From Topomyia yanbarensis (Eukaryota > Arthropoda > Insecta > Diptera > Culicidae): DNA of 64,000 bases. The DNA lies in the NCBI RefSeq assembly GCF_030247195.1, contig NC_080672.1, positions 6,014,001 through 6,078,000 of the forward strand. Reading direction: 5' to 3'. The notes under the pieces are model-generated. The model had not been told where the DNA came from. It saw only the letters and a list, made by a program, of their open reading frames with translations, and did not search any database. Both the position numbers and the translations under genes were made by a program. Positions 11,524 through 21,600 of the stretch are shown here, in pieces (position 1 is the stretch's first letter; every line of letters begins with the position of its first letter).

Positions 11524-13370
11524 AACCTTTCTATATGAGAAAGGCAAAAAATATATAATCTAAAAACGTTTGAATGTGATGCAATTTTGGCCGAAAATCT
11601 TTATTCGTACAATTTTGGCGAGAAATATCGAATAAATATTGTTCAATCTCTTCATTGTTCCATAATTTATCTATAGTTAAACAGCTTTTCTCCTGTTTTC
11701 TGAAAGCGCCTTTTACATACTTTCTGTTGATGCTGAATGTTGTCAACTATGGCAATTATCATCACTTTTTTACGTTTAGTGATATCTTGGAAACAAAACT
11801 TCCGAGTCCAATCAAAATGTGTGGGTTCTGTTCGAATGTTAGGTCCTTAATTAAAATCTAATTAAGATCGCTACAACTATTCATGAAATACCGACCTAAT
11901 AATCCCGTACAGAAAATACATATATACATATACACACATTGTCTTAATTCATTAGTCTGATCGAATAGTGCCTCAAACTTTCAAAGGTTTGAGAGTTTTT
12001 TTTCTATACTTACACCTTTCTTTTAAGAATGAAAAAATCCTCTGATTCAACGCTCCTCGGTCTCCCCTACTCTGAAACCATCGTGATGTAAGTGTATGCA
12101 TTGTATACTTCCCCCACAATGAGGGTTGAACAGTCAAGACTTAGAGCTAATTAACAGACCGCTAGAAAGCAAAGCATGCATAATAAAAGATTTTTATCGT
12201 TATATACATAATTATAATATTTCCCCGTCAACCGACATGCGAACTTTAACTACTACGCTCCTTAAGCAGTCGTCCACGTTGTTGTTGACTGAATGGGTTT
12301 TGTTGGCACTACACAGGATCAATAAAATAATTAACGGTGTTGTGCTGTATTTTAACTAGCCAACTAGCCCTTGAAATTTGTTGTAAGAGAAAGCGGCATC
12401 AAAAAAGTGTTGAAATAAGTAGCAAAACATTTATGATTTTTGTCATCTTATAGAATGATTTTATACTATTTTTCAAGTGCTAGATTAGATTTGAGGAAAG
12501 ATGACAGCTTTTACCATTTACAATAATATTTTCACGCGAATTCAGGATTAGGCAAGCACTATATTTTGAGAATCGCGACATTTCCCTGCATATAATTGGA
12601 TAGGTATCTCTTTCCATTAGCTGCATTTTTCAATGCCGTGTTCTAAACATAAATGTTATGAATTAAAGGCTAAATTGTATTTCGGCGAGAGGGAAACTTT
12701 TGGTCAAAATACACCCTACAACTTGTGACATAAATCAATAGAAAAAAGTTCAATTTCGGAGTAATATTTAACATTAAATGAACAAATAACATTAATACAC
12801 ACATCTATACGATTGCATAACGCTTGGGAGTCGACTCCATGATATTCGATATCAATGTTGGTGAAAAGCAGTATAATTCAGATATAACCACATTGCAGTG
12901 TTTTGCGCCCAAGAGGGAGGGTGAGTTAACGGTATTTAGAAGTATCATGTTTCAAGCATTCCAATCACCGGAAACTTTTGTTGGTTTGTATGATTACCAT
13001 GATCAGCTCACATAAAACAAATATTTGTGCATATTTCAGAGAAGGCAACTCAGAAGGTTTTGTTTTCAAGTTCGATTGAAACGATATGTTTAGTATATGA
13101 TACAGCTATGGCAATATTTGTATCAGTAGTTTGGAGTGATGTAGTCTATCAACCGATTTTGCCAAATTTTTCTAATAACATAGGTTATTACGAGTATACG
13201 TTCAATAAGCTATGTATGTGAACAAGTACATGTAAAGAGAAATACAGACACAATTATGATAATGCGGCGACTTTATAAAATCATTTCACTGCAGGAGGAA
13301 CATAGACTTAACATAACTTAACCACAAGAAGAACGCAAATTGAACTCATAATCTAAGTTGATTTATTCAG
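11524..13370. other. AT-rich intron DNA, nothing recognised
   Basis: Begins with the terminal AACCTTTCTATATGAGAAAG of the repeat family. After that no coding homology, SINE or clear inverted repeat was seen. Open frames of 60-80 codons have no motif. Confidence 0.45.
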
Positions 13371-13374
13371 TTAG

Positions 13375-13510
13375 TTGCACTGAATTTTTTTTCATGCGGT
13401 TTTATGCCAATTTCACAGTTTCTGCGGTTGCTTATGTGTTTTATGCGGATTTCGCAAGTTATGCGGGTTTTATACGAATTTCGCAAGCATGCAGATTTTC
13501 AAAGTTATTC
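13375..13510 (-). repeat. diverged minisatellite, GCGG/TTTATG motif
   Basis: Repeats of a unit like TTTTATGCGGATTTCGCAAG, spaced about 25-30 bp. In inverse they resemble the tandem CCGCATAACTTTGAAAATCC units at 30.9-31.05 kb. Confidence 0.5.
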
Positions 13511-13639
13511 GTTTTTTTGCAGTACGGCTCCCCGCATATAAAAAATTTCGGGGTATTATTTGAGACTACTAAAAATTCTTGTTTTCTTGTCAATCATTGT
13601 TTTCCCTGGCTTAAGGGACTAAACATTTGCATTTTTTTT

Positions 13640-13745
13640 AAACTAATCCCGGCCCGTCATATACCATTCGACTCACTCCATCGAGATCGAGAAATGTCCA
13701 TATGTGTATGTATGTTTGTATATGTGTGTTTTAGAGAGCAGAAAA
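13640..13745 (-). repeat. interspersed repeat fragment with TG microsatellite
   Basis: TAATCCCGGCCCGTCATATA, CCATTCGACTCACTCCATCG and a TATGTGTATG stretch form the reverse complement of the repeat seen at 9855-10076 and 30570-30725. Confidence 0.6.
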
Positions 13746-13930
13746 TTGGGCCACCCGGCCCGCTACAACAACTACTCTTGCATGGAACCTGATTCCTCCC
13801 CGGCACTACCTAATGGCATTACTTCAGGGCGGAGGGGGGAATGGGGGGAGGTTATGTGCATATCACACACTCTAGTCCAGCTACTTAGTAGTTAGTTCCT
13901 GCGGTAGGGCGTGGCGAGTCATTGTGTATA

Positions 13931-14034
13931 GGGGCAAAGACGGGTATGTGCATAGCGTAGTTAGTAAATTGATTGCCTTGTACACAGCTCACATGGGTTG
14001 AGATCCCAATCCTGCACATACGATTAGAGATTGT
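13931..14034 (+). mobile_element. Feilai-type SINE head, truncated
   Basis: A diverged SINE head: GCATAGCGTAGTTAGTAAAT, then a B-box-like GGTTGAGATCC and GCACATACGATTAGAGATT. It lacks the 3' half and is followed directly by a fuller copy, so this is a head-to-tail pair. Confidence 0.7.
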
Positions 14035-14042
14035 TCTACGAA

Positions 14043-14209
14043 GGGGTGGGCGTAGCGTAGTTGGTAAATCGATTGCCTTGTACGCAGCGCACCTGGGTTT
14101 GAATCTCGACACCGCACATAGGGTTAGAAATTTTTCATAAGAGAGTTTCCTAACACGAAGAGGCGAATGACCTTAAAGTTGAAACTTCTATAATCGAAAT
14201 AAAAAAAGA
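14043..14209 (+). mobile_element. Feilai-type SINE
   Basis: Nearly full-length tRNA-derived SINE: GGGTGGGCGTAGCGTAGTTG head, B-box-like GGTTTGAATCTC, GCACATAGGGTTAGAAATTT, then GAGGCGAATGACC and a CTTCTATAATCGAAATAAAAA tail. Confidence 0.85.
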
Positions 14210-14259
14210 TTGTTCCAGCTACATGGCACTTACTGACTTAAACTTTTTCATAGCCTCTA

Positions 14260-14760
14260 TGTTTGAGTAATCAGGACAAACAAATGATCTACTTGCAAGG
14301 GACCGCCGCTTCCGACGGCAGGGCTCCAGGAGTATCATCCAGCGGATCCTTATCGACTTTACGCCACTTAGGTTTCTTGGTCTCGAATAAGCTACAAATA
14401 TGCATCACACTGGCATCGCCCAATTGCCATGGGCAGTGTAGAATCCGATGGTTCAATAGATGTAAATTCATCCAACAGATTGTCGTTTTCAAAATTTGGC
14501 AGCCGCGGTAGGAAGGGGTACAAAGCAAACGTGAAAAAAACCATTGTCTTTAACTGATACAGCGCCAGCAGATGCGATAGGACTGGAAAGCAAAACATTA
14601 CGATGTGATAGGACTGGAAAGCAAAACATTACAGCTTCAGTTTCTTACCAGTGTTGTGCGTTAATAACAAAAAAATCACATGAAGTATAAATTCGAAGCT
14701 ACTCACGATAAATAGTTTTTTATATGTTTATATAAAATTGATACGATAATTAGTACATAG
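14260..14760. other. unassigned stretch with a 30-bp direct duplication
   Basis: The minus strand has short open pieces ending in KPKWRKVD...PGALPSEAAV that could be the C-terminal part of a LINE ORF1, but the match is weak. The block GATAGGACTGGAAAGCAAAA occurs twice with a period of about 30 bp (from about 14574). No confident call. Confidence 0.3.
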
Positions 14761-14767
14761 TAAATAA

Positions 14768-15470
14768 TTAGTCATTAGAGACGGATGCCACTTCTCCATA
14801 CTTCAATATGAATCTTTTGGTATAGTCCGTGCTAGTACGAGGTGCCAGATCATGTAGGCGTATTTCCGTTATATCAACATCCATATACACGGGGATCTTG
14901 ATTTTGACATTTTCATATTCGACGTCATATTGTTTGTTATTCTTTGCTACGAACCTTTCTGCCTCGGCCAGGGAGTTGAACATTTTTTATACTTCTTGTC
15001 TCGTATGGTGTAGCTGGAGGTGTGATAATTCTGTGAGATCAAGTTTCATTTACACCTTGTTCAACTGTTCCACCTCGCGCACTGAAGGTCTAAAACGGGT
15101 CTGCGAAAAGCCAATCGCGATGTTGTGCCCCTGTAATGGCAGAAATTTATTTTGTGGTTCACTTATTTGCCTCGCAGTTAGGTACAACGGAACTTTGCTG
15201 TGTTTATTTGTTACACGTAAACGTTAGACCGGCATGACACGGGTAGTATTTTTTGGTTGTGTACTGTTCGCAAGCGGCGCGCTTTTTGACTTCTGATCTG
15301 TACGAGGTGAGGAACCAAACTGAACGTACAGTCCAGACGTTATGACGCTTGCAAGCAGTTTCCTCTTACTACTACTTCTACTAGGTCAAATTGTTGGGCA
15401 TTAATCAAGCTGTGATCGCTCTTGCCGTTTTCTCACAAGCATGACTAACAAAATTCAGTCGATCGTTGAT
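14768..15470 (-). pseudogene. LINE ORF1 relic with 5' UTR (copy 2)
   Basis: The minus strand holds a 5' UTR-like stretch (about 15470 to 15130) and a decayed ORF1. Reading from about 15128, the blocks RPSVREVEQLNKV, FNSLAEAERFVAKNN and IPVYMDVDITEIRLHDLAPR are followed by FILKYGEVASVSND and a stop. At least two in-frame stops break the N-terminal part. The same protein family appears at about 5.6, 43.3 and 63.8 kb, and the UTR block with CGCxCCGCTTGxGAACA is shared with the copy at 63.65 kb. ORF1 proteins of this kind are nucleic-acid-binding partners of LINE RNA. It lies 3' of a reverse transcriptase fragment, so the two are not one intact element in natural order. Confidence 0.75.
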
Positions 15471-15479
15471 TATCACGGT

Positions 15480-16290
15480 CAATTATTTAACATCACGCCT
15501 CGAGTCGATGATATACCTTTTCTCTCACTGTGATTTTCACATGTTTCATTGCCTGTCGGTTACTAATCAACAGCACTCCTGTTTTATGATAGGCTATTGT
15601 CAGCTTTTTCTCCCGCATCCAGTTTTCCACTGAACCTATCACCTCTGTTACGGGTACCTTCACCTCTTCTATTGATTTCCATACTACTTGGAGCAACACA
15701 TCATCCGCGAAACCGAAAATAATCACGCTCCTGGTAAGATTCAGCTTCAACATTCTATTGTGTTCAATAGCATCGGAGCGAGGATTGAGCCCTGAGGAAC
15801 GCCCGCAGTGATTGTTATTCTTCTCTCTTCCTTGCTCGTCTCGTAGATCAGTGTGCAGTTATAAAAGAAACTGTTCAATATCCTGCAGAAGTACTCAGTA
15901 ATCCTCATGCTGTGCATGTAATTAGTGTTCGTTTCCCAGATAACACTGTTGAAAGTATTCTTCACGTCTAGGGTGACGACTACCGCGCAATAGCGATATT
16001 CTGTTCTGTTTTTTTCAGTGTTGTCTCCGCAGCTTCCACAATCGTTCGGATGTTATTCACTATAGACCAGTTTACCAGTTTTTCGACCGAATCCACATAC
16101 ATATTGGCCTATACGGTAAATCTCCAGGAGGTTTCGGCAGTTGCATCAGCATCTATCGCTTCCAGTTATTGGGATAGCTTACCTTGATCGATGCATTTCT
16201 GAAGCGTAATCTTGAGTACACTCGGGTTCTCCTGCATTGCTGTTTTTTTTGGACTCCGTTTGGTTCTAAGGCTTCTTCGCTTTCATGTAG
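15480..16290 (-). pseudogene. non-LTR retrotransposon reverse transcriptase relic
   Basis: Several minus-strand frames together cover the RT domain. The pieces are PNGVQKK...ITLQKCIDQGKLS, SVEKLVNWSIVNNIRTIVE, CAVVVTLDVKNTFN (motif A region), SMRITEYFCRIL, RRITITAGVPQGSILAP (the GVPQGS motif B) and FGFADDVLL (the catalytic [Y/F]xDD of motif C), then GSVENWMREKKLTIAYHKT. This order is typical of R1/Loa/Outcast-like LINEs. There are at least two frameshifts (near 15750 and near 15965) and several stops, so it is dead. The sequence stops at about 15480 without the RT C-terminus or an A-tail, and is followed directly by the 5' end of a different LINE copy. Confidence 0.85.
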
Positions 16291-16292
16291 GA

Positions 16293-16452
16293 TTTTCGAT
16301 TGATTGACACCGGTGTAGTGAAGGGCACTGAAACTGCACCGTTTTTGCACTTTCTAGCCAAAGTGCAGAAAACTGGGTATGTTCCATTGACACTTCTGCT
16401 AGAAAGTGCAAAACCAGTGCACTCAACTACACCGGTGTCAATCAATCGAAAA
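16293..16452. mobile_element. hairpin MITE with ACACCGGTGTAG ends (160 bp)
   Basis: The two ends are inverted copies: TTTTCGATTGATTGACACCG at the left and the complement at the right, continuing into GTGTAGT and GTGCAC blocks. Arms are about 38 bp. No clear target duplication was seen. It interrupts the upstream edge of the reverse transcriptase relic. A partly similar end motif occurs in the element at 34231-34359. Confidence 0.7.
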
Positions 16453-16595
16453 CCCCAATGGTTTCGCCACCTTGATTAGCTCTTGGTTGGTTATTCGGGT
16501 TTCTTCTTCATAATCATCCTCTTCACTGGAAGCGGTCAGACCGTTGGTTCATGCTGCTGTAAAAGCCCTTCGAGGATGACCTTCACGTGGAACAG

Positions 16596-16762
16596 CTCTT
16601 TTTTTATTTCGATTATAGAGGTTTTAACCTTGAGGTCATTCGCCTCCTCGCGTTAGATAAATCCCTTAAGAAAAATCCAACACTATGTGCGGGGTTGGGA
16701 TTCGAACCCAGGTGAGCTGCGTACAAGGTAATCGATTTACCAACTACGCTATACCCGTCCCC
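16596..16762 (-). mobile_element. Feilai-type SINE
   Basis: Minus-strand tRNA-derived SINE. Its head reads GGGGACGGGTATAGCGTAG with a B box of GGTTCGAAtCC type and its tail CCTCTATAATCGAAATAAAAA. Flanked by the 8-bp duplication TGGAACAG (16588-16595 and 16763-16770). It is inserted in the non-LTR relic. The family name is from memory of Aedes aegypti Feilai. Confidence 0.85.
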
Positions 16763-16970
16763 TGGAACAGGTGGGTGTTTCATTTTCGCCATGGAAACTC
16801 TATAGAGTTCGTGTTTGTTTTGTGGCAAAGCATCTCTAGGCAGACTTTCATCCTTAGGTTGATTGCTTTGTTGAAAGCGGATCTTGCACTTTAATTCGTC
16901 TTCGGTATCATTTCGAGCTCTATTATTTCTTCTCCAGGCTAGGAGACAACTTACACGTAGATAGGCAATC
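16763..16970 (-). pseudogene. non-LTR retrotransposon relic, endonuclease-RT linker
   Basis: The minus strand reads WRRNNRARNDTEDE, FQQSNQPKDESLPRDAL and ELYRVSMAKMKHPPVPGDG. This matches the basic linker and the 'PWG..Y.i.m.k.k' block that precede the reverse transcriptase in R1/Loa/Jockey-type elements. It is the middle piece of the relic, bounded by the hAT-like insertion on one side and a Feilai SINE on the other. Confidence 0.55.
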
Positions 16971-16978
16971 ATCACATC

Positions 16979-17628
16979 TAGAGGTACCAGAATATATTTC
17001 CGAGAATCCCGGGATTTTCGGATACCCCGAACAACGAGAAATTGTGTTTGTTCATTCCTGGGATTTGGGAGTCTCGGGATATTTTTTTTAATTTATTCCA
17101 AGACTACCATTCTACAAAAGAAATCCTGCAGAAAATATCTTGATCGGCAAATATTTGGAGTGGGTAGCAATTGCAAATTATACTTTTTCAACTGGTTCGC
17201 AAATCAGTGGGGTTTTTGGATATAGTAAAATGCTATTATTTTTTCGTGATTATTTCAGGTATATAGTCCAAACCTTACTCAAGTCACTGCTAAGGAATGT
17301 TCATGTTTTCATGCCAAAATTAATAAATTGCCATACGTTTCCTTGAATCATTTCCTTACAGTAGTGTTAGTGGTGCGCACGATATCACCGTAACCGATGA
17401 ACCGTTGGATCTGAATTTTTACACAGTTCTTTCTTATTTTAATAGCTATCTTCAACGAAAGAGTTTACAAACAACAATTTGTTATGAAAATGTTGTTGTT
17501 TTTTTTTACCAAAAATCGCTGAGTTCTTATTTAAATTTTTTTGATGGTTTGTAGAGGTCGCTTAACGCATTTCTTTTTTATTTCCCGGATCCCGGGAAGC
17601 TGGAAATCGCCGGGAAATGGAAGCTCTA
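16979..17628. mobile_element. hAT-like non-autonomous element (650 bp)
   Basis: The ends are inverted repeats: TAGAGGTACCA at the left and, reversed, TAGAGCTTCCA at the right, both followed by CCCGGGA-rich subterminal sequence. The flanks ATCACATC (16971-16978) and GTCACATC (17629-17636) agree at 7 of 8 positions, fitting an 8-bp hAT target duplication. The inside has no transposase frame. The element interrupts the non-LTR relic between endonuclease and reverse transcriptase. Confidence 0.7.
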
Positions 17629-17636
17629 GTCACATC

Positions 17637-17854
17637 CCACCAGTATGCTGGGTGGCGACCGTTTCTTGGTTTCTCTTTCCTTGGCATGGGCCCATCGAAC
17701 GCCTTTATTAGTGCTGCCATCAATGGGCTGCAGCAAGTGACATCGATGATGGATCCCCCTCCCTTCCTGCCGTAAGTACTGATGGTACCTTCATTAGCAA
17801 GATATACATTTAACTTTGCTAGAGCCTTCATGTTTAACAGCAAATCAATGTCCC
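17637..17854 (-). pseudogene. non-LTR retrotransposon endonuclease relic, C-terminal part
   Basis: The minus strand encodes about 70 residues including LAKLNVYLANEG, STYGRKGGGSIIDVTCCSP and HPAYWWD, the usual order of the last endonuclease blocks (ANxGxxPTY..GSIIDVTF..SP, then YWW) in R1/Loa/Jockey-type elements. The domain nicks target DNA before reverse transcription. The sequence is cut at its 5' side by the Bel-Pao element at the GTCCC duplication and at its 3' side by a hAT-like insertion at 17628. An apparent open frame continuing into the LTR is chance read-through. Confidence 0.75.
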
Positions 17855-18580
17855 TGTTGGATCCAATGGGTCCGGGCCAACACCGATGGGGTAAAAATCC
17901 TTTGCCGGACTGTTTCTGCACTCACCACGGATTGAAGATGAAAAATTGCTGCTGCTGGCTGGAGGTAATCGGGAACGGACGGCCCACGGGTACTCAGGCG
18001 ACGGTCACTTGTGTATTGGATTTTCGGGCATCAAAATGACCAAAGAACACTCGCGATGTACCATTAACACAAGCTTTAATAAACTACATTTATTTCTAAC
18101 TGATAATAATTTTTAATCTATTTAAACTATGGTACATTAATTCATTTGTAAACGGCGCACACGGTCTTCCAAGACCGATCTGATTGCTGGTTAGTACTGC
18201 ACTGCCTTGCTTCTCGCTGATAGTAGGTCAGCAGACCCTCCGATGTGGTCTGCGATGTTTTGGCGATCGGTCCGATCTCTCTTCCGCTCTCACGATGTGC
18301 TGCTATCAGTGTGATCCTTATCAGTAGTGGTATCGTGATCACTGCTCTCGCTCTACCGTCGCGACGATGATGATGACTCTCCACCACATTCCCTAATGTG
18401 TGTATGGTTGTAGTTGCCGGTTAAATGGTGATGGTTTGCCTCTGGATTAGCCTGCTATTATCCACTTTGCGCAGAATCTACCTGCTGTGCTGTTGAACCC
18501 ATGGTAGTGTGGGGACCGTGGTTAAATGATGAGATGATGCAGGGCTGTAGCATAGGGTGTATCCTTGTAGTTACTAAACA
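17855..18580 (-). repeat. 3' LTR of the Bel-Pao element
   Basis: 726 bp, same ends and length as the 5' LTR, preceded at 17850-17854 by the target duplication GTCCC. A minus-strand AATAAA lies at about 18088-18094 and is a plausible polyadenylation signal. The minus-strand sequence just before it, AGGGTGGGTGAGGA, is the probable polypurine tract, though it contains two T residues. Confidence 0.93.
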
Positions 18581-18673
18581 TCCTCACCCACCCTGAAATC
18601 GCTGCATTTCTGAAAGAAAGAAAGAAAAGGCTCCTCTTCGACGTGGGAGGGGATGGGGAGGATGAAGCTTTCC

Positions 18674-21600
18674 TTAATCTTGATGATCACCTGACTCGGC
18701 ATCGTCGACGAATTCTGCTGCAGGTAAGATGCATATTTTCTCAACTGGTCGAGTCAGCATGCCGGTGGCTGTTTTTAGTGTCACCACCCGCACGACCCCG
18801 TCGTCTCCAGGATGGATGGCTTGTATTCTTCCCATCTTCCAGCGTAGGGGAGGTTGATTATCGTCCTGTATGATAACAAGCTTTCCCACTTCCACTTGTA
18901 TCGGCGGGCGCCAACGTTTTATTCGAGATTGGAGCTGAGACAAATACTCCCTTCGCCATCTCGTCCAGAAATCTTGAAGGTTTCGCTGCATCAGCTGCCA
19001 TCGGTTCAGACGGTTTGTTTGGATGTCTTCGTATTCGGGTTCAGGAATGGACTGTAATGACGTTCCTACCAAAAAATGTGCCGGTGTCAATGGTTCCAGA
19101 TCGTTTGGGTCAGTAGAAAGAGCTGTAATTGGTCTGGAATTCAAGCATCCTTCCACCTGAATCAGCAACGTGTTCATATCCTCCGGCGTGACTGGATTAT
19201 TTCCAAGAACTCGCAGAATATGATGCTTGGCCGAACGGACTGCTGCTTCCCACAGTCCTCCGAAATGCGGGGCACTTGGAGGGCTGAAATGCCACCGCAT
19301 GCCTTCGTCCGCACAGAACTTGGACACCTTGTCCCGGTGTTGCTTGCTATTTTGTAACTCCAAGAACTCCAGTAGTTTGTTTCGTGCTCCGACGAAATTG
19401 GTACCATTGTCGGAATAAAGGTCGGTGCATCTGCCCCTCCTTGCCACAAACCTACGAAGTGCTTGCAGGAACCGGTCGGTGGAGAGGTCCGAAACGAGCT
19501 CCATGTGCACTGCCTTTGTGCATAGACAGATGAAAATTGCGACGTACGCCTTCACCGCCGTTCGCCTGGGAACAGATCTTAAATAAATTGGTCCAAAGTA
19601 GTCTACCCCCGTTTTTGAGAATGGGCGAGAGACTGTCACCCGAGCCTCCGGTAGTTCTCCCATGAACTGCTTCACGGGTGTAGGTTTCGATCTAAAGCAT
19701 CTCTGGCACTTGTGCACTATCTGCCTTGCCATATCTCTCCCACGCAAAGGCCAGAAGCGGAGTTTAACGACGCTCAAAAGCAGTTGAGGTCCAGCATGAA
19801 GTAACCGCTCATGATAGTGTTGCAGCAACATGCGAGTGAAGCGATGGCGAGCTGGGAGTGCCATGGGGTGTTTAGTCTCTTCTGATTCCTTGGAGTGCCT
19901 TAATCTTCCACCCAACCTGATGAGACGATCTTCGGCGATGATTGGATTGTACCACCGTAACGGTGATTGACCTGGTACCGGCTCGCCCTTTGATAGTGCC
20001 TTCCACTCCTTGGAGAAAGCCTCTAACTGCACACGGCGGACTAAAACACATTCTGCTTCCTGTAGCTCGATGCTAGTGAGAAACCCTGATCGACGGTCTT
20101 CCTTCGACGTGCGCAGTAACTTCATTAGTCGCAACCAAATTGCTGTCCGTCGTACCATTTCCGAATATGACGAAAATTTACTGATATACCAATCGTTGAA
20201 TTCTGTCACTGATGAAGCTGGAGCTGCAATCACCGTACGACGCCTTTCCTCTTCTTCCTCCTCGCTATTCAAATCGCCAGGATACTGGGGCCACTGATCA
20301 CGAGCTTCTGCCAACCAGGATGGACCATTCCACCAGGATTCGTTATTTATAATATCTTGTGGGGAAATTCCCCTGGAGATCAAATCAGCAGGATTATGTA
20401 TTCCGGGAACATGACGCCATTCCCCATGTTCCGTTAGGTTTTGTATTTTCGCCACCCTGTTGGCAATAAACGTGATCCACGTAGATGGTACCGCTTTAAT
20501 CCACCGCAACACACAAGTGGAATCTGTCCAGAAGAAAACGGGAGAGTTGATTCGAACAGACTGCTGTACCTTCTCATACAATTGAGCAGCTATGAGCGCT
20601 CCACAAAGCTCAAGTCTCGGTATCGTTTGGCATTTTAAAGGGGCAACTCTCGATTTGGATGCTAACAGACGAACCGCCACCTTCCCTTCTGCATCTTGGC
20701 TCCGAATGTAAATGCTCGCTCCATATGCCTTCTCAGAAGCATCCGAGAAGCAGTGTAACTCTATTGCCACCGCACCGGGTAGAATCACACTTCGGTTAAT
20801 TCGTATCTCGTTCAATAACGGTAACTGGAGGTGGAACTTTCGCCAATTCTCACCCACCGTTGGTGGTATCGGTTGATCCCAGTCTAACCTGTTGCCATCC
20901 TCGTCTCTCAGCGTCCATAAAAGCTGCATGAACAGCTTGGCGGTTGTGATGGTGGCTCCTATGAGTCCCAACGGGTCAAACAGTGTGGCTATTATTGAAA
21001 GAATACGACGTTTAGAGAAGTCATCCACAGTATCAGGCGTCGGAATATTGAACTGGAACCTGAAAACATCGGTATTGGGCAACCAGGTAAGTCCCAAGGT
21101 TTTCACTGAGGGGTCTGGGTCCAAGTTGATCCCATCAGCATCGCGTATCGCTAAGTTTTCTTCAGCGATTCCATCCAAAACTGGAGCTGCGTTGGAAGCC
21201 CATTTCCTGAGACGAAATCCCCCGCTGGACATCATCTCATCTAATTGAATTCGTAGCTTGATCGCTTCTTCAACGTTGTCCGATCCTGTTAACACGTCAT
21301 CCATGTACGTGTCCTTGATAGCTGCCTGGGCTGCCAACGGAAATCGAATTTCTTCATCTAACGCTAGTTGCTTTAGTGTGCGCGTTGCTAGGAACAGTGC
21401 TGGTTTGGTACCGTAGGTTACCGTATTAAGTTCGTACGTTGCTACATCATCCGCAGGCGATGGGCGCCAAAGAATACATTGCAGTGGTCTCTCCTCCTGT
21501 TTGACATCTATTTGCCGAAACATTTTTTCGACGTCGGCTACAATCATGATTTGCTTGGTTCTGCATCTCATGATTATCGACCGTAAATCCTCCTGAATCA

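Noticed and set aside
13358..13792. 144-codon plus-strand frame
   Set aside because: It runs through a diverged GCGG minisatellite and a TG microsatellite, both better explained as repeats.
17562..17921. Continuous minus-strand frame joining LTR and endonuclease sequence
   Set aside because: It crosses the 3' LTR boundary at 17855, so only the endonuclease part is meaningful.
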